Source: UBA6623 sp965238125 (GTDB lineage Bacteria > Acidobacteriota > Terriglobia > Bryobacterales > UBA6623). Taken from it: DNA of 64,000 bases. The stretch is from the NCBI GenBank assembly GCA_965238125.1, contig OZ250179.1, positions 62,001 to 126,000 of the forward strand, in the 5' to 3' direction. This document shows positions 55,309 through 64,000 of the stretch, in pieces. How positions within the stretch are numbered: position 1 is the first letter of the stretch; the number at the start of each line of letters is the position of its first letter. The notes below the pieces were generated by a model. The model did not search any database. It was not told where the DNA came from and was given only the letters and a program-made list of their open reading frames with translations. The translations under genes were made by a program, and so were the position numbers.

Positions 55309-58300
55309 ATGCGCGAGAAACTCGCCGTATACGTGACTGTACTGATCCTGACCGTGGCGCCCTTGTATTCCCAAGGGCTCGAAACCACCGCTACCAAAGA
55401 TGACTGGGAGGAAATCAATTTCCTATTTGACCGGGCGGTCTTAACCGACGGCTACCCCAGTTTGCTGAAGCTCGCCGAGCTGCTCAATAAGAATCCGGAA
55501 TACCGCGTCAAGCTCGAAGGCCACGCCGACAGCCGCGGCTCGGACCAATACAACGCCGGACTCTCGGAAAGGCGCGCTCAAACCGTGAGCGACTTTCTAC
55601 TGAAATACGGCGCGCGCGCCTCGCAAATATCCATTGTCGCTCGCGGCAAAACCGCGCCCAAGGTCAGCAACACTACCGACGAAGGCCGTTGGATCAACCG
55701 CCGCGTCGAAGTGACCGTCACCGATGCCCAGGGCAATGTGATTTCCAGCGGCGGCATCGGCGACGCCATCCAATCGCTCGACGAGTTGGCTCGCAAGCAA
55801 GACGAATGCTGCAACAAGATTCTCAAAAAGCTCGATGACGTCCTCGACATGCTGCGAGCCCTCAAAGACGACAACGAAAAACTCAAGCAGGAAGTCGCCG
55901 ATCTCAAGAACGATCAGCGCGGCATGCGCGACGACGTGGATAAGATTGCCTCCGCGCCGCCGGGGCCTCCCGCCCCCGCCGCTGCGCCGGCTCCCCCGGC
56001 GCAAACCGCGCAGGCCGGTGACCGACCTGATTCCGACGGTTCACCCGGCAACCAGTACTCGTCGATCAATTTCAATGTCGGTCCCGACGTACCGGGCGGC
56101 AACGTGGCGTTCTCCGGTAAGGGCCGCTATTTCCGTCCCTTCGCGAAGCGGCATGCCTTGCAGGCCGAAGGCGAATTCTTCCACCAATTCGGCCGCGACG
56201 AAGGCCAGGTCGACTTCGGTCTCGTGAACCGTTTCGGCAACGTCCAAGCCGGGATGTTTTCGAGTTTCAAGTTCGTCAAGTTCGACGAATTTGAGCGCAC
56301 CGGCTCGCTGGGCCAAGCCGCCTTCACTCTTGATTACGTTTTCAAACGCGGACGCGTGGGCTTCTTCGGCACAAAGAAAATCCTTGACGGCGCCGTCGTC
56401 AATGAAGCGTTGATCAGCCGTCATGTACTCGAGCAGACCTTCCTGCGGGTGGTTGATCAGGCCGGGGTCAGTACGGCGGTCGGGGTCTGGGGCGACTCAT
56501 GGATCGAGGGCAACTTCGGAGCCATGTTCCGCTCGGGCGGCAGCAATCGCCCGGGAGGAACGCTCCGCTACATCCACCCGGTCAACGACAAGATCGCGGT
56601 TACCTTCGAGGCCGGCTTGAATCAAACGCTGGTTTCGAGTGACAACACAGGGCGCGTAGTCGTCGGAGTCGAGTTCGGGAAATGGCTCAGTCCGCAACGG
56701 TATGAACTCGAAGACGGCGGGGCCGTGCCGGTCGACATCCCGCGAGTGCGCTACGAAGTCTTGAGGCGCCGCATCCGTACGGGCAATGACGCTCCGGTGG
56801 CCGACGCCGGTCCGGACCTCATCGGCATCGACGCCGGCCCGGTCACTCTCGATGCTTCGGCGTCGTTTGATCCCGACGAGGATGAGATTACGTTCGCTTG
56901 GGATCAGATCGGCGGTCCGCCGATTTCACTCAACGGCGCGGAAAGCCAACAGGCGTCCTTTACCGCCGAAGAGGGCGAAAACTACCAGTTCCGCCTGACG
57001 GTGCGGGATACGCGAGGCGCCGCCGATACCGACCGCGTCACCGTCTCGACGCTGAACCGTCAAATCAAGATCGTCCGCTTCAGCGCGACGCCGGTGGAGA
57101 TTCGTTCCGGCGAGGCCGTCAACGTGGTTTGGGAGGTGCAAAACGCCGACCAGGTCGAAATCAGCGGCATCGGTTCGGTCGATCCCAACAACGGAACCTC
57201 GTCGCTGACCCTCGACGAAACGACCACGCTGACATTGACCGCGCGCAATCCCAAGCGCGAGCTCAGCCAATCCGTCACGGTCAGGGTGCTCACGCCGCAA
57301 CCACGCATCCTGCGCTTCTCGGCCTCGCCGATGACGGTGGCGCCGGGTGAAAGCGTGACGTTGATTTGGGAAACCGCCGAAGCCGACCGCGTCACGATCG
57401 ACGGACTTGGCAGCGTGCAACCAAGCGGTACCGCAACGGTCTCGGTCGATGAAACCACGACGTACACCTTGACGGCGGCCAACGATCACGGCGAAGTCAA
57501 CTCCTCTACGACCGTCACGGTTCGCGAGGAGACCGAAGCGCTCCAGATCGTGCGCTTCTTCGCAAACCCGGCGCAAACAACGCCGGGCGGGCAGAGCGCT
57601 TTGATCTGGGAGGTTGTCGGCGCAGACGAGGTCGAGATCACCGGCATCGGTTCGGTCGGGGACGCGGGCAGTTCGACCGTAAGCGTCGACGAAACGACCA
57701 CCTACACTCTCACCGCGCGCAACGCTTCCGACGAAGTCGTGGCGACCACGGTCGTCACGGTTGTCGATCGTTCACCGGCGGAGATTCTCGAATTTACCGC
57801 CGAACCGGCCATCGCCAAGGAACCCGGCGATCCGGTGGTGTTGCGGTGGAGCACGGCGAACGCCACCAAAGTCAGCATTGTCGGAATCGGCGATGTTTCC
57901 GAGAGCGGGTCGATCCAGGTCAACCCGGTCGTGCGCACGACGTATACCTTGGTTGCTTACGGCGTTAATTCCGAGGTCACGGCCGAGGTAACGGTGACGA
58001 TCGAAAACGCCAACCGCGCGCCAACGGCGAAGATCAACAATCGCGGTCTGGTCAATGTTCCCAACACGGGCAACTCGACGATCGTGCTCGACGGCACTCA
58101 ATCGAGCGATCCCGACGGCGACCCGCTGACCTTCCAGTGGCGCAGTCTTGGGCCGGGTCGCGCGAAATCATGAACCCGACCTCCCCGACGCCCACCGTGC
58201 GGTTGCTCGATAGTACCGGCGCCTATAACTTCGAGCTCGAGGTAACCGACGACAAGGGTCTACGGTCCTTCGACCGCAAGAAGATCGAGGCCGCGGATCT

Positions 58301-58316
58301 GCCCGATCTGCGATGA
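55309..58316 (+). CDS. Large OmpA-domain/Ig-like surface protein, frameshifted near the 3' end
   Basis: Start ATG 55309 behind gaggtg. A signal peptide (LAVYVTVLILTVAPLYSQ) is followed at once by an OmpA peptidoglycan-binding domain (about 30-145; NAGLSERRAQTVSDFLLKYG, WINRRVEVTV), a coiled coil, a Pro/Ala linker, a beta-rich domain (about 245-495), a PKD-like domain (about 500-585), four Ig-like repeats (IVRFSATP..., ILRFSASP..., IVRFFANP..., ILEFTAEP..., each ending ETTTYTLTA-like) and a last PKD-like domain. The frame stops at 58173, but one base away the final domain continues (NPTSPTPTVRLLDSTGAYNF) to TGA 58314-58316, implying one extra base near 58160. OmpA domains are usually C-terminal, so this order is unusual. 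It probably anchors a surface adhesin to the cell wall. Confidence 0.75.
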
Positions 58317-58403
58317 TCCGCGTTCCCGGCGCGCGCCGTGAGGTGCGCGCCGCCGATCTCCCGGCGTCGGTGCGCAACGCCAGCGAAAGTGTTTCATCGG
58401 CCC

Positions 58404-58817
58404 CTATCCCGCCGTGCTGGGCGCCGTTTGTGGCTGGCGGTCAAGACAGCGGTTGATCTTCCCGAAAAGCTCTTCCCACTCGAAGGGTTTGCAAACGTAA
58501 TCGTCGGCTTTGGCGGCGAACGCCTTCTCGATGTCCCCCATCATCGTCTTGGCCGTGAGCATGATGATCGGGATGTGGGCCGTATCGGGACGTTGCTTGA
58601 GCATTTGGCACATCGTCAGCCCGTCGATGCCGGGCATCATGATGTCGAGCAAAATCAGGTCGGGAATTTCCGAGACGGCAGTTTGAAAACCCAGGTCGCC
58701 GTCGGGTTCCAGCACCACGTCGTAGCCCAACATGTCCAGGCGAAACGCTGTCGCGCGAACGACGTCTTCCTCGTCGTCGACGATGAGAATCTTGATCTTG
58801 TCTTCGGATTGGCTCAT
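58404..58817 (-). CDS. Single-domain response regulator
   Basis: A 137-residue receiver domain with all canonical residues: acidic pair in ILIVDDEED, phospho-acceptor Asp in LILLDIMMPG, Thr in IIMLTAK and Lys in DDYVCKPF. There is no output domain, so it may relay phosphate or act through protein contacts. Its start overlaps the stop of the preceding regulator gene by four bases, and the three genes kinase, regulator, regulator form one operon on the minus strand. Confidence 0.9.
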   Translation of the reverse strand: MSQSEDKIKILIVDDEEDVVRATAFRLDMLGYDVVLEPDGDLGFQTAVSEIPDLILLDIMMPGIDGLTMCQMLKQRPDTAHIPIIMLTAKTMMGDIEKAFAAKADDYVCKPFEWEELFGKINRCLDRQPQTAPSTAG

Positions 58818-59485
58818 AACGTTCTCTCGGCCGGTAAAGGTTCGGTTTGTCTTCCTTCGAGCGGAATTGTTTCCTCCGCCGCCTGCTCGGCGTCCTCGGC
58901 GGCCGGGTTCGGCGCATCATGAGAGACGCCGGCAAGGTTCAGGATGTCTTGCGTGATCCGGTCCGCCGCCACGAGCGCGACCTGCGTGGACCGCGGCAAG
59001 TAACGTTCCACCCGAGCCAGCTTTAATACGTCGTTCAGGTTTCGCGCCAGCGTACGAAGCTGCGATTGGACGGCGGTCTCGTCGACGGCCGGCATAGGCC
59101 GCGCGGTCTCTATGCGCGGGGCAAGCAAATCATAAACCCGAGAGGCAATCGACTGCGCGCCGTCGATTTTGGAAAGGTAGTCCACCGCCCCGAGGTCGAG
59201 GGCGCGCTGCCGAAACTCCGGCTTGGCGTTGCACGAAAACAGCAGGATCTTGATCTGAGCCCATTTCGGTTCAGCTTTGACGAGCCGCGTGAGCTCAAGG
59301 CCGTTCACCTCGGGCATCATGAAATCGACCAGCACCAGATCAACTTTGCGCGAACGGATGACGTCGAGCGCTCGCGCACCGTTCTCCGCCGTCAAGACTT
59401 CGTACCCCGCGCTTGTCAAGCGAAACTGAAGAGTGGCAATGATATCGGGCTCGTCGTCCACGATGAGTACAGTCGTTTTTTCCAT
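58814..59485 (-). CDS. Response regulator with C-terminal extension
   Basis: A 223-residue protein. Residues 1-120 are a receiver domain (VLIVDDEPD, phospho-acceptor Asp in LVLVDFMMPE, LLFSCNAK with Ser in the Thr position, and Lys in DYLSKID). The remaining 100 residues (LRTLARNLNDVLKLARVERY, AADRITQDILNLAGV) are helical without a known DNA-binding motif. It begins 2 bp after the end of the kinase gene, and its stop overlaps the next regulator. Confidence 0.88.
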   Translation of the reverse strand: MEKTTVLIVDDEPDIIATLQFRLTSAGYEVLTAENGARALDVIRSRKVDLVLVDFMMPEVNGLELTRLVKAEPKWAQIKILLFSCNAKPEFRQRALDLGAVDYLSKIDGAQSIASRVYDLLAPRIETARPMPAVDETAVQSQLRTLARNLNDVLKLARVERYLPRSTQVALVAADRITQDILNLAGVSHDAPNPAAEDAEQAAEETIPLEGRQTEPLPAERTL

Positions 59486-59487
59486 GC

Positions 59488-61289
59488 TTACCTCCCGCCG
59501 ATGATTCCGCTGTTGCTATCCGAGTTCTTGGCCGGCCGCAGAGAGAACGAGAAAGCCGAGCCCGCGCCCACTTCCGACTCAACCCAGATCCGGCCCCGGT
59601 GCAGGTCGACGATTTTCTTGCAAATGGCCAGCCCGAGTCCGGTGCCCCCCGAGCGGCGTCCCGGCCCCGTACTGAGCTGCACGAAGGCGTCGAAAATATT
59701 GTCAAGTTTGTCTTCGGCAATGCCGGGACCGGTGTCCTGAATCCGAACCACGACTTCGTCGCCGTTCAGCGTCGTAACCACTTCAATCCAGCCGCTTTCG
59801 CCGTACCGGATGCCGTTGCCAATCAGATTGGTGAGAACCTGGCTGATGCGGTCGGAGTCCATGCGCACCGGCGGCAGCCGGCCGTCCAACGCAAGTTCGA
59901 GGCGCAGCCCTTGTTTTTCCGCGGCCAGGCGCTGTTGGGCAACGGTCTCGGCAACCAGCGCGTTCAGGTCGGCGGGGCCGAACTCGATGTTAAATTCGCC
60001 GCGTTCGAGTTTCGAGAAGTCGAGCGTATCGTTGATCAGACGGTGCAGTCGGTCGACATTGCGTTTCGCCAGGGCCAGGAAATCGGCTTGGTGTTTGTTG
60101 ACTTCGCCGGCCGTGCCGTCCGAAACCACGTCGACGGCTTCCTTGATGGCCGTCAGCGGTGTTCTCAACTCGTGGGAGACCATCGAGGTGAACTCGCTTT
60201 TGACCATCACGGCCTGCCGCAACGCCTCGAGCATGCGATTGCGCTCGGTGACGTCGCGCGTGACGGCAACGTAGTTCGTCGTCCGCCCGCCCGGGTCGCG
60301 GATCGGGGCAATGGTCTGCTCGACGTCGAACAGCGTTCCGTCCTTGTGCTTGTTGCGCAGCGACCCCCGCCACACTTCGCCCCGCGTCAACGCGCCCCAC
60401 ATTTGTTCGTAAAATTCCGGGGGCTGGACGCCGCTTTTGAGGATGCGCGGGTTTTGCCCGATCGCCTCGTCTCGCGAATACCCCGAGACTCTTTCGAACG
60501 CCGGGTTGACGAAATGAATCCGACCCTCGGTGTCGGTGATGAAAATGGCCTCCCCGGCGGATTCGAGCGCGGCGGCGAGCAGAGTATGCTCCTCTTCCAT
60601 GCGCTTGCGCTCGGTGATGTCGAACCCGACGCCGATCAGCCCCGTCGAGCGGCCGTCGTTGTCGAGCACGGGGGCCTTGATGACCAGGACCGTACGTGAC
60701 TCGCCCTGAAAGTCGATCGTCTCTTCATGGCGTACCGGGCGGCGGGCCGCCATTACTTCGCGGTCTCGTTCGACGAAGCGTGAGGCGACGTCTCGGGGGA
60801 ACAAGTCGAAGTCGGTCCGCGAGACCACTCTCGACGCCGGCAACCCCAACGCTTCGGCAAAGACCCGATTGACCGCGCTATAGCGGAATTCCGCATCCTT
60901 TAGGAACGCAAGGCCGGCAGGTTGTCGAGCAGCGTTTTGACTTCGCGGTTCTTCTGGCGATACGCCGAGGCCAACTGCGCATGGGAGCGCAACTCCTGGT
61001 TGAGCCGTTGATCGAATTCCAGGGCGAGATCGCGATGCAGCACCGCCATCGAGCCGAAGACACGCTCTCGGCCGGACGCCGGAGCTGCGTCGAGCGCCGA
61101 TTGAGCGCACTCCCAGTAGCACTCCAGCGCATCGCCGATCGAAATGTGCTGTTCGGTCATCTCCCGGGCCAGCCGACGAATTTGCGAGCGAGCCTGCTCC
61201 GATTCGTTCGACAGGAATTCAACAATCGCTTCGCGACAGTCGTCGAACCTGGAGGATACGGGTGATGACTCGAGAAGATTGACTTCCAT
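59488..61289 (-). CDS. PAS-domain histidine kinase, frameshifted
   Basis: From ATG 61289 the frame gives an RsbR-like helical N-terminal domain (EAIVEFLSNESEQARSQIRR, LAREMTEQHISIGDALECYW) and a linker (KTLLDNLPALRS), then a stop at 60900. One base away the PAS domain begins (GLAFLKDAEFRYSAVNRVFA). One G missing near 60920 in ctgccggcctt restores a single protein of about 600 residues: N-terminal domain, PAS-1, PAS-2 (AGEAIFITDTEGRIHFVNPA), HisKA with phospho-acceptor His in MVSHELRTPL, and the ATPase domain (NLIGNGIRYGE, DTGPGIAED, GGTGLGLAICKKIV). It should phosphorylate the two regulators encoded directly downstream. The signal sensed is unknown. Confidence 0.82.
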
Positions 61290-61565
61290 CGCGGCCCATG
61301 CCCCGCCGGCGGACTCGCCGAGCGGGAATTGTCGTCAACCTACATATCGACGCCGAACTATCGGGTCTTGAGTCAATTTACAGAGAACTCCAAGTCAGCT
61401 CGGCTCCGGTGCGCTAGGTAGTGGTCGGAATTGTCGGCCACGGCCGACAACCTCCGGCCGGCGGATCTCACGGCGGTCGCGAACAAGCCTCTCCAGCCGA
61501 GGCGTCGAAATCACGCCATGGCGCGGCCAACGGTCCGGCTCGCGTGGGTCGCCGCCGCTGACTTG

Positions 61566-62501
61566 TCAGTCGGAACCAGCCTGTGTCCACCAAAAGAAGA
61601 CGGTGTGAGGTTCAATGCTGTCCTCGGATGGCTCGCACCAGCTGCTTGAGCGAGAGTAACCGTCCACTCCAAGATCCGATGTGCTGATCAAAGTCTTCGA
61701 GACGGCATCTCGATCAATCATCATGCGCGGGTGATACCGTCGGATCGTTTCCCTTGCGCCTTCGATATCGAACTTCATGAAATCCACGCGGTCCAACCCG
61801 AGTTGCGCCACCAGAAGATCGATGGTCGTGAGTTGTACTTCGATTTCACCCGATCCGCCTGGTACGATCAAGCTGCTGGCGCCGGGATTGCCGGCGTTGA
61901 AATGCAAATTCATGGTCCCTTCCCTGCTCCATACAGCTTGCGGCACCAACACCGGCCGCCCCTCCGCCAACTCCGAGCGGAAGTTCCGCCGCAGACATTC
62001 CAAGTTGCGGGGCTGCGGTTCGACCGCAACGACTTTTGCGGCTCCCAGGCTGAGAGCTTTCGCGACAAACACGCCGACGTTAGCCCCGCAGTCAATTACG
62101 ACGTCGCCCGGCTTGACGGTCTTGTCTGGGGCGAAATCGGTGAGAAAGTCGTTCTCGGCCAGTATGTAAGTAAAGTGCTGGTCTTTCATGCCTCCCTGAC
62201 TCGGCACCCAAAAGTCGCGCTGCGAGAGAGAAATTAGGACAAGATCCGCATCCTTGTCGTACGTTTCGATCCGCAGTTGCTCCTCGTAATCGGCCATCCG
62301 ATCCACGAACTCGCGGTAGTTGGCATGGAAACCGGTCACAGCACCCCAATCACAATTCGGCGCTTGGCCGAGAACCTTCTTGCTAACCGTCCATCCAGTC
62401 ACAACCACGGACTCCATTACGTCGGGAACGACCCACATGCCGCCGGCAACGCCCACCAGCAGTCCCACCACCAATCCGCTTGCAATTCTTACGCGCTTCA
62501 T
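61566..62501 (-). CDS. FkbM-family methyltransferase with N-terminal membrane anchor
   Basis: A 311-residue protein starting with a hydrophobic anchor (IASGLVVGLLVGVAGGMWVV). The SAM-binding motif is DVVIDCGANVGVFVAKALSL (about residues 135-154), followed by VVAVEPQPRNLECLRRNF and the FkbM signature LDRVDFMKFDIEGA. Normal family members continue with a segment such as EGAELEALRGA before ARETIRRYHPRM; here GA is followed directly by RETIRRYHPRMMI, so about ten residues seem deleted in frame. The C-terminus is also unusual (SDLGVDGYSRSSSWCEPSED). The substrate is probably a sugar or glycan hydroxyl. Activity is uncertain because of the deletion. Confidence 0.72.
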   Translation of the reverse strand: MKRVRIASGLVVGLLVGVAGGMWVVPDVMESVVVTGWTVSKKVLGQAPNCDWGAVTGFHANYREFVDRMADYEEQLRIETYDKDADLVLISLSQRDFWVPSQGGMKDQHFTYILAENDFLTDFAPDKTVKPGDVVIDCGANVGVFVAKALSLGAAKVVAVEPQPRNLECLRRNFRSELAEGRPVLVPQAVWSREGTMNLHFNAGNPGASSLIVPGGSGEIEVQLTTIDLLVAQLGLDRVDFMKFDIEGARETIRRYHPRMMIDRDAVSKTLISTSDLGVDGYSRSSSWCEPSEDSIEPHTVFFWWTQAGSD

Positions 62502-62560
62502 TGGAATGCGTGATCAGAAACCAACCAGTATATCGAAAGCTCTTCAGCGAACTCCGCGCC

Positions 62561-62702
62561 TCGCCGATCGAGATATGTTGCTCGGTCATCTCCCGCGCAA
62601 GCCGATGGATGTGCGAGCGAGCCTGCTCCGATTCGTTCGACAGGAACTCGACAACATATCGACGCCGAACTATTGGGTCTTGAGTCAATTTACAGAGAAC
62701 TC
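62561..62702 (-). pseudogene. Duplicated fragment of the kinase gene 5' region
   Basis: Positions 62561-62655 repeat kinase codons at 61132-61226 (peptide VEFLSNESEQARSHIHRLAR), and 62654-62702 repeat the kinase upstream DNA at 61342-61390 with one mismatch. The 115 bp between these blocks in the kinase locus, including its start codon, are missing in the copy. The fragment lies in a 417-bp gap (62502-62918) that otherwise contains no recognisable gene. It is non-functional as a coding sequence. Confidence 0.75.
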
Positions 62703-62918
62703 GAATGCAGCCCCGCTCGAATGGCCCCCCGCGGGCGTTTGTGGCGCCGCCCGTGACAACCGCCGACGGTGGACCCCTCGACGCCTCCTTAGCTTGCTTA
62801 CCTCCCTTGGGCCTCCACGCTCCAAACCCGACCGTATGCCGGGTGGCCAAGAAGGTAAGGGTGGGGGAAGCCGCCGGCACGATCCAAGGCCGACCAACGA
62901 ACGCCATCCCGTTTGTCG

Positions 62919-63944
62919 CTACGGCTCGCGCTCGTATTCGGCTTGCAGGCGTTCGAGGCGGTCGCGCGAGAGGTCGCCGCGGTGAACGACGAGGCGGTAG
63001 CGGAAGGTGAGCGGCTTACCGCGCTTTAGCGCAACGGGGCGGCGCCCGGGCCAGACGGGGTTTTGCATGCTCGTTTGCGAGCGCAAGATCCAGGGCCGCG
63101 GGAAGCCGGGCAACGAAGGATGGCAGAGAATGGCGATTCCGGCGGGCCCGCCGTTCTTGCCCGAGAACGACCCTGTGAGATCAACCCAGCGAGCCGATTC
63201 GAGCGCCGTGCGACGAGGCGTCAGCGGACCCCGCCCGCCCAGAAAACGCAGGTCTTCGGGTAAACGCGCACGGACCGAAAATCCACCGTACCCCTTGTCG
63301 TCCTCCGAACCGCCGAGTGACAGATCATCGACGCGGGGTGTCAGGCGAATTTCGAAATCGATCTTGCGCCAATCTCGCTCGATCCGGTGAACCCGGACGG
63401 TCGTGACCTCGTCGAGGAAGGGCTGCTCCTTTCCGGCGGCATCGGTCAACGCCGGTGATACCCATTCCGCCCGCACCCGTAACGCCGCCCTGCCACCTCC
63501 GGCGGAGACGGGTTCGGCCGCGACAACACGGGCCAGGAAATCCTGTGCTAACCAGGCGTCTCCCATCTTGCGCCCGCTGACCGTGACCTGATGCCAAGCC
63601 CAGAAAATACCCCGGTGGTGGATGTGATCGGCCGGGAAGTCTTCGGTCAAAATTTCGCCATCGAGACCATAGAGCGGATGAATGTAGTTGGCACGCTTCG
63701 CCCGCCCGTCGAGCGATTTGGGGTCGAGTTGATAGAACAGAACCGGCCGGCCGGCGTCGAGGAAAAGAAACCCTTCCGCGCGGCGTTCAAGACGCGGGCC
63801 CGATCCAGGCGAGTCAGCCGGCAGCAAGCCGACCGCGCACGGCACCAGAAGGGTCGCCACCAGCTGGCGGGCAAGTGAGGGTATGCGGCGCTTCGCCGCC
63901 GATTGCGATTTTGCGCGGCGAGTTGGGATACCCCAACGTAGCAT
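62919..63944 (-). CDS. DUF6807/PmoA-family secreted protein
   Basis: A 341-residue protein with a signal peptide (QLVATLLVPCAVGLLPADSP) after a basic N-terminal stretch. It matches the PmoA-related family (annotated as DUF6807, PF14100): VLFYQLDPKSLDG, the conserved HHRG motif in DHIHHRGIFWAWHQVTVSGR, DEVTTVRVHRIERDWRKIDF, YGGFSVRARLPEDLRF and WVDLTGSFSGKNGGPAGIAI. Despite the name it has no relation to particulate methane monooxygenase; members occur with sugar-degradation genes and their reaction is unknown. The start ATG at 63944 leaves a 29-residue n-region, so a later start is possible. Confidence 0.85.
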   Translation of the reverse strand: MLRWGIPTRRAKSQSAAKRRIPSLARQLVATLLVPCAVGLLPADSPGSGPRLERRAEGFLFLDAGRPVLFYQLDPKSLDGRAKRANYIHPLYGLDGEILTEDFPADHIHHRGIFWAWHQVTVSGRKMGDAWLAQDFLARVVAAEPVSAGGGRAALRVRAEWVSPALTDAAGKEQPFLDEVTTVRVHRIERDWRKIDFEIRLTPRVDDLSLGGSEDDKGYGGFSVRARLPEDLRFLGGRGPLTPRRTALESARWVDLTGSFSGKNGGPAGIAILCHPSLPGFPRPWILRSQTSMQNPVWPGRRPVALKRGKPLTFRYRLVVHRGDLSRDRLERLQAEYEREP

Positions 63945-64000
63945 TTGTAGGCGCGAAATTGTCGTCTTTCCCGGCGGATACGCGGACCCGCCGGCCCACA

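Overview
The window is GC-rich DNA from a diderm (Gram-negative type) bacterium: it carries bamA, skp, a TolC/RND efflux system, a MltD-type lytic transglycosylase and TonB/Oar-type receptor remnants. The gene mix (sulfatase, esterase-SMP30 fusion, Tat-targeted oxidoreductases, PQQ dehydrogenase with cytochrome c, many TPR proteins, a DUF6807/PmoA-family protein, an Oar-like receptor remnant, many short palindromic repeats) is most like Acidobacteriota, perhaps near Bryobacterales. That placement is inference from gene content. No rRNA, tRNA or CRISPR array was recognised.

Layout. 1-4.7 kb: the 3' part of a sulfatase, a small overlooked ccmD-like gene with ccmC, and a secreted esterase/SMP-30 fusion. 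5.4-6.5 kb: a complete IS630-type element. 6.5-9.9 kb: a truncated membrane-protein gene, a secreted VOC protein, a Tat lipoprotein aldo/keto reductase, and an AhpD-like gene whose in-frame TGA sits at the second Cys of the CxxC motif and is followed by a SECIS-like hairpin; I read it as a selenoprotein. 10-14 kb: acetyl-CoA synthetase and an SGLT-type sodium symporter. 14-22 kb: envelope genes (TPR protein, MltD with six LysM domains, Skp, BamA). 22.3-23.6 kb: a Tat-targeted L-rhamnonate dehydratase.

23.6-30.9 kb is an accessory island. It holds a truncated 2H-phosphoesterase-like gene, a 3'-truncated IS630 copy, a compact four-gene cluster of unknown function (HEAT protein, small basic protein, frameshifted DUF6880 protein, Cys-rich protein), a pair of 34-nt direct repeats, integrase/IS91 and serine-recombinase scraps, and a second complete IS630 copy in inverted orientation. 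30.9-39.2 kb: a PQQ-like propeller protein, a methyltransferase remnant, and a CzcCBA-type heavy-metal RND efflux operon led by a His-rich secreted protein. 39.5-41.1 kb: an IS1182-type element, followed by kinase and receptor remnants.

42.2-44.8 kb: a translationally coupled PQQ dehydrogenase (with the Asp-Tyr-Asp pattern of lanthanide-type enzymes) and a diheme cytochrome c with one CX4CH site. 44.9-50.1 kb: two large TPR proteins around an S41 peptidase homologue whose catalytic residues look lost. 51-55 kb: argD and a two-gene sugar ABC transporter without a binding protein. 55.3-63.9 kb: a large OmpA/Ig-like surface protein, a kinase plus two response regulators in one operon, an FkbM methyltransferase and a PmoA-family protein.

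Three otherwise intact genes (26140-27494, 55309-58316, 59488-61289) each need a single-base correction to match their families, so assembly error must be kept in mind beside real decay.
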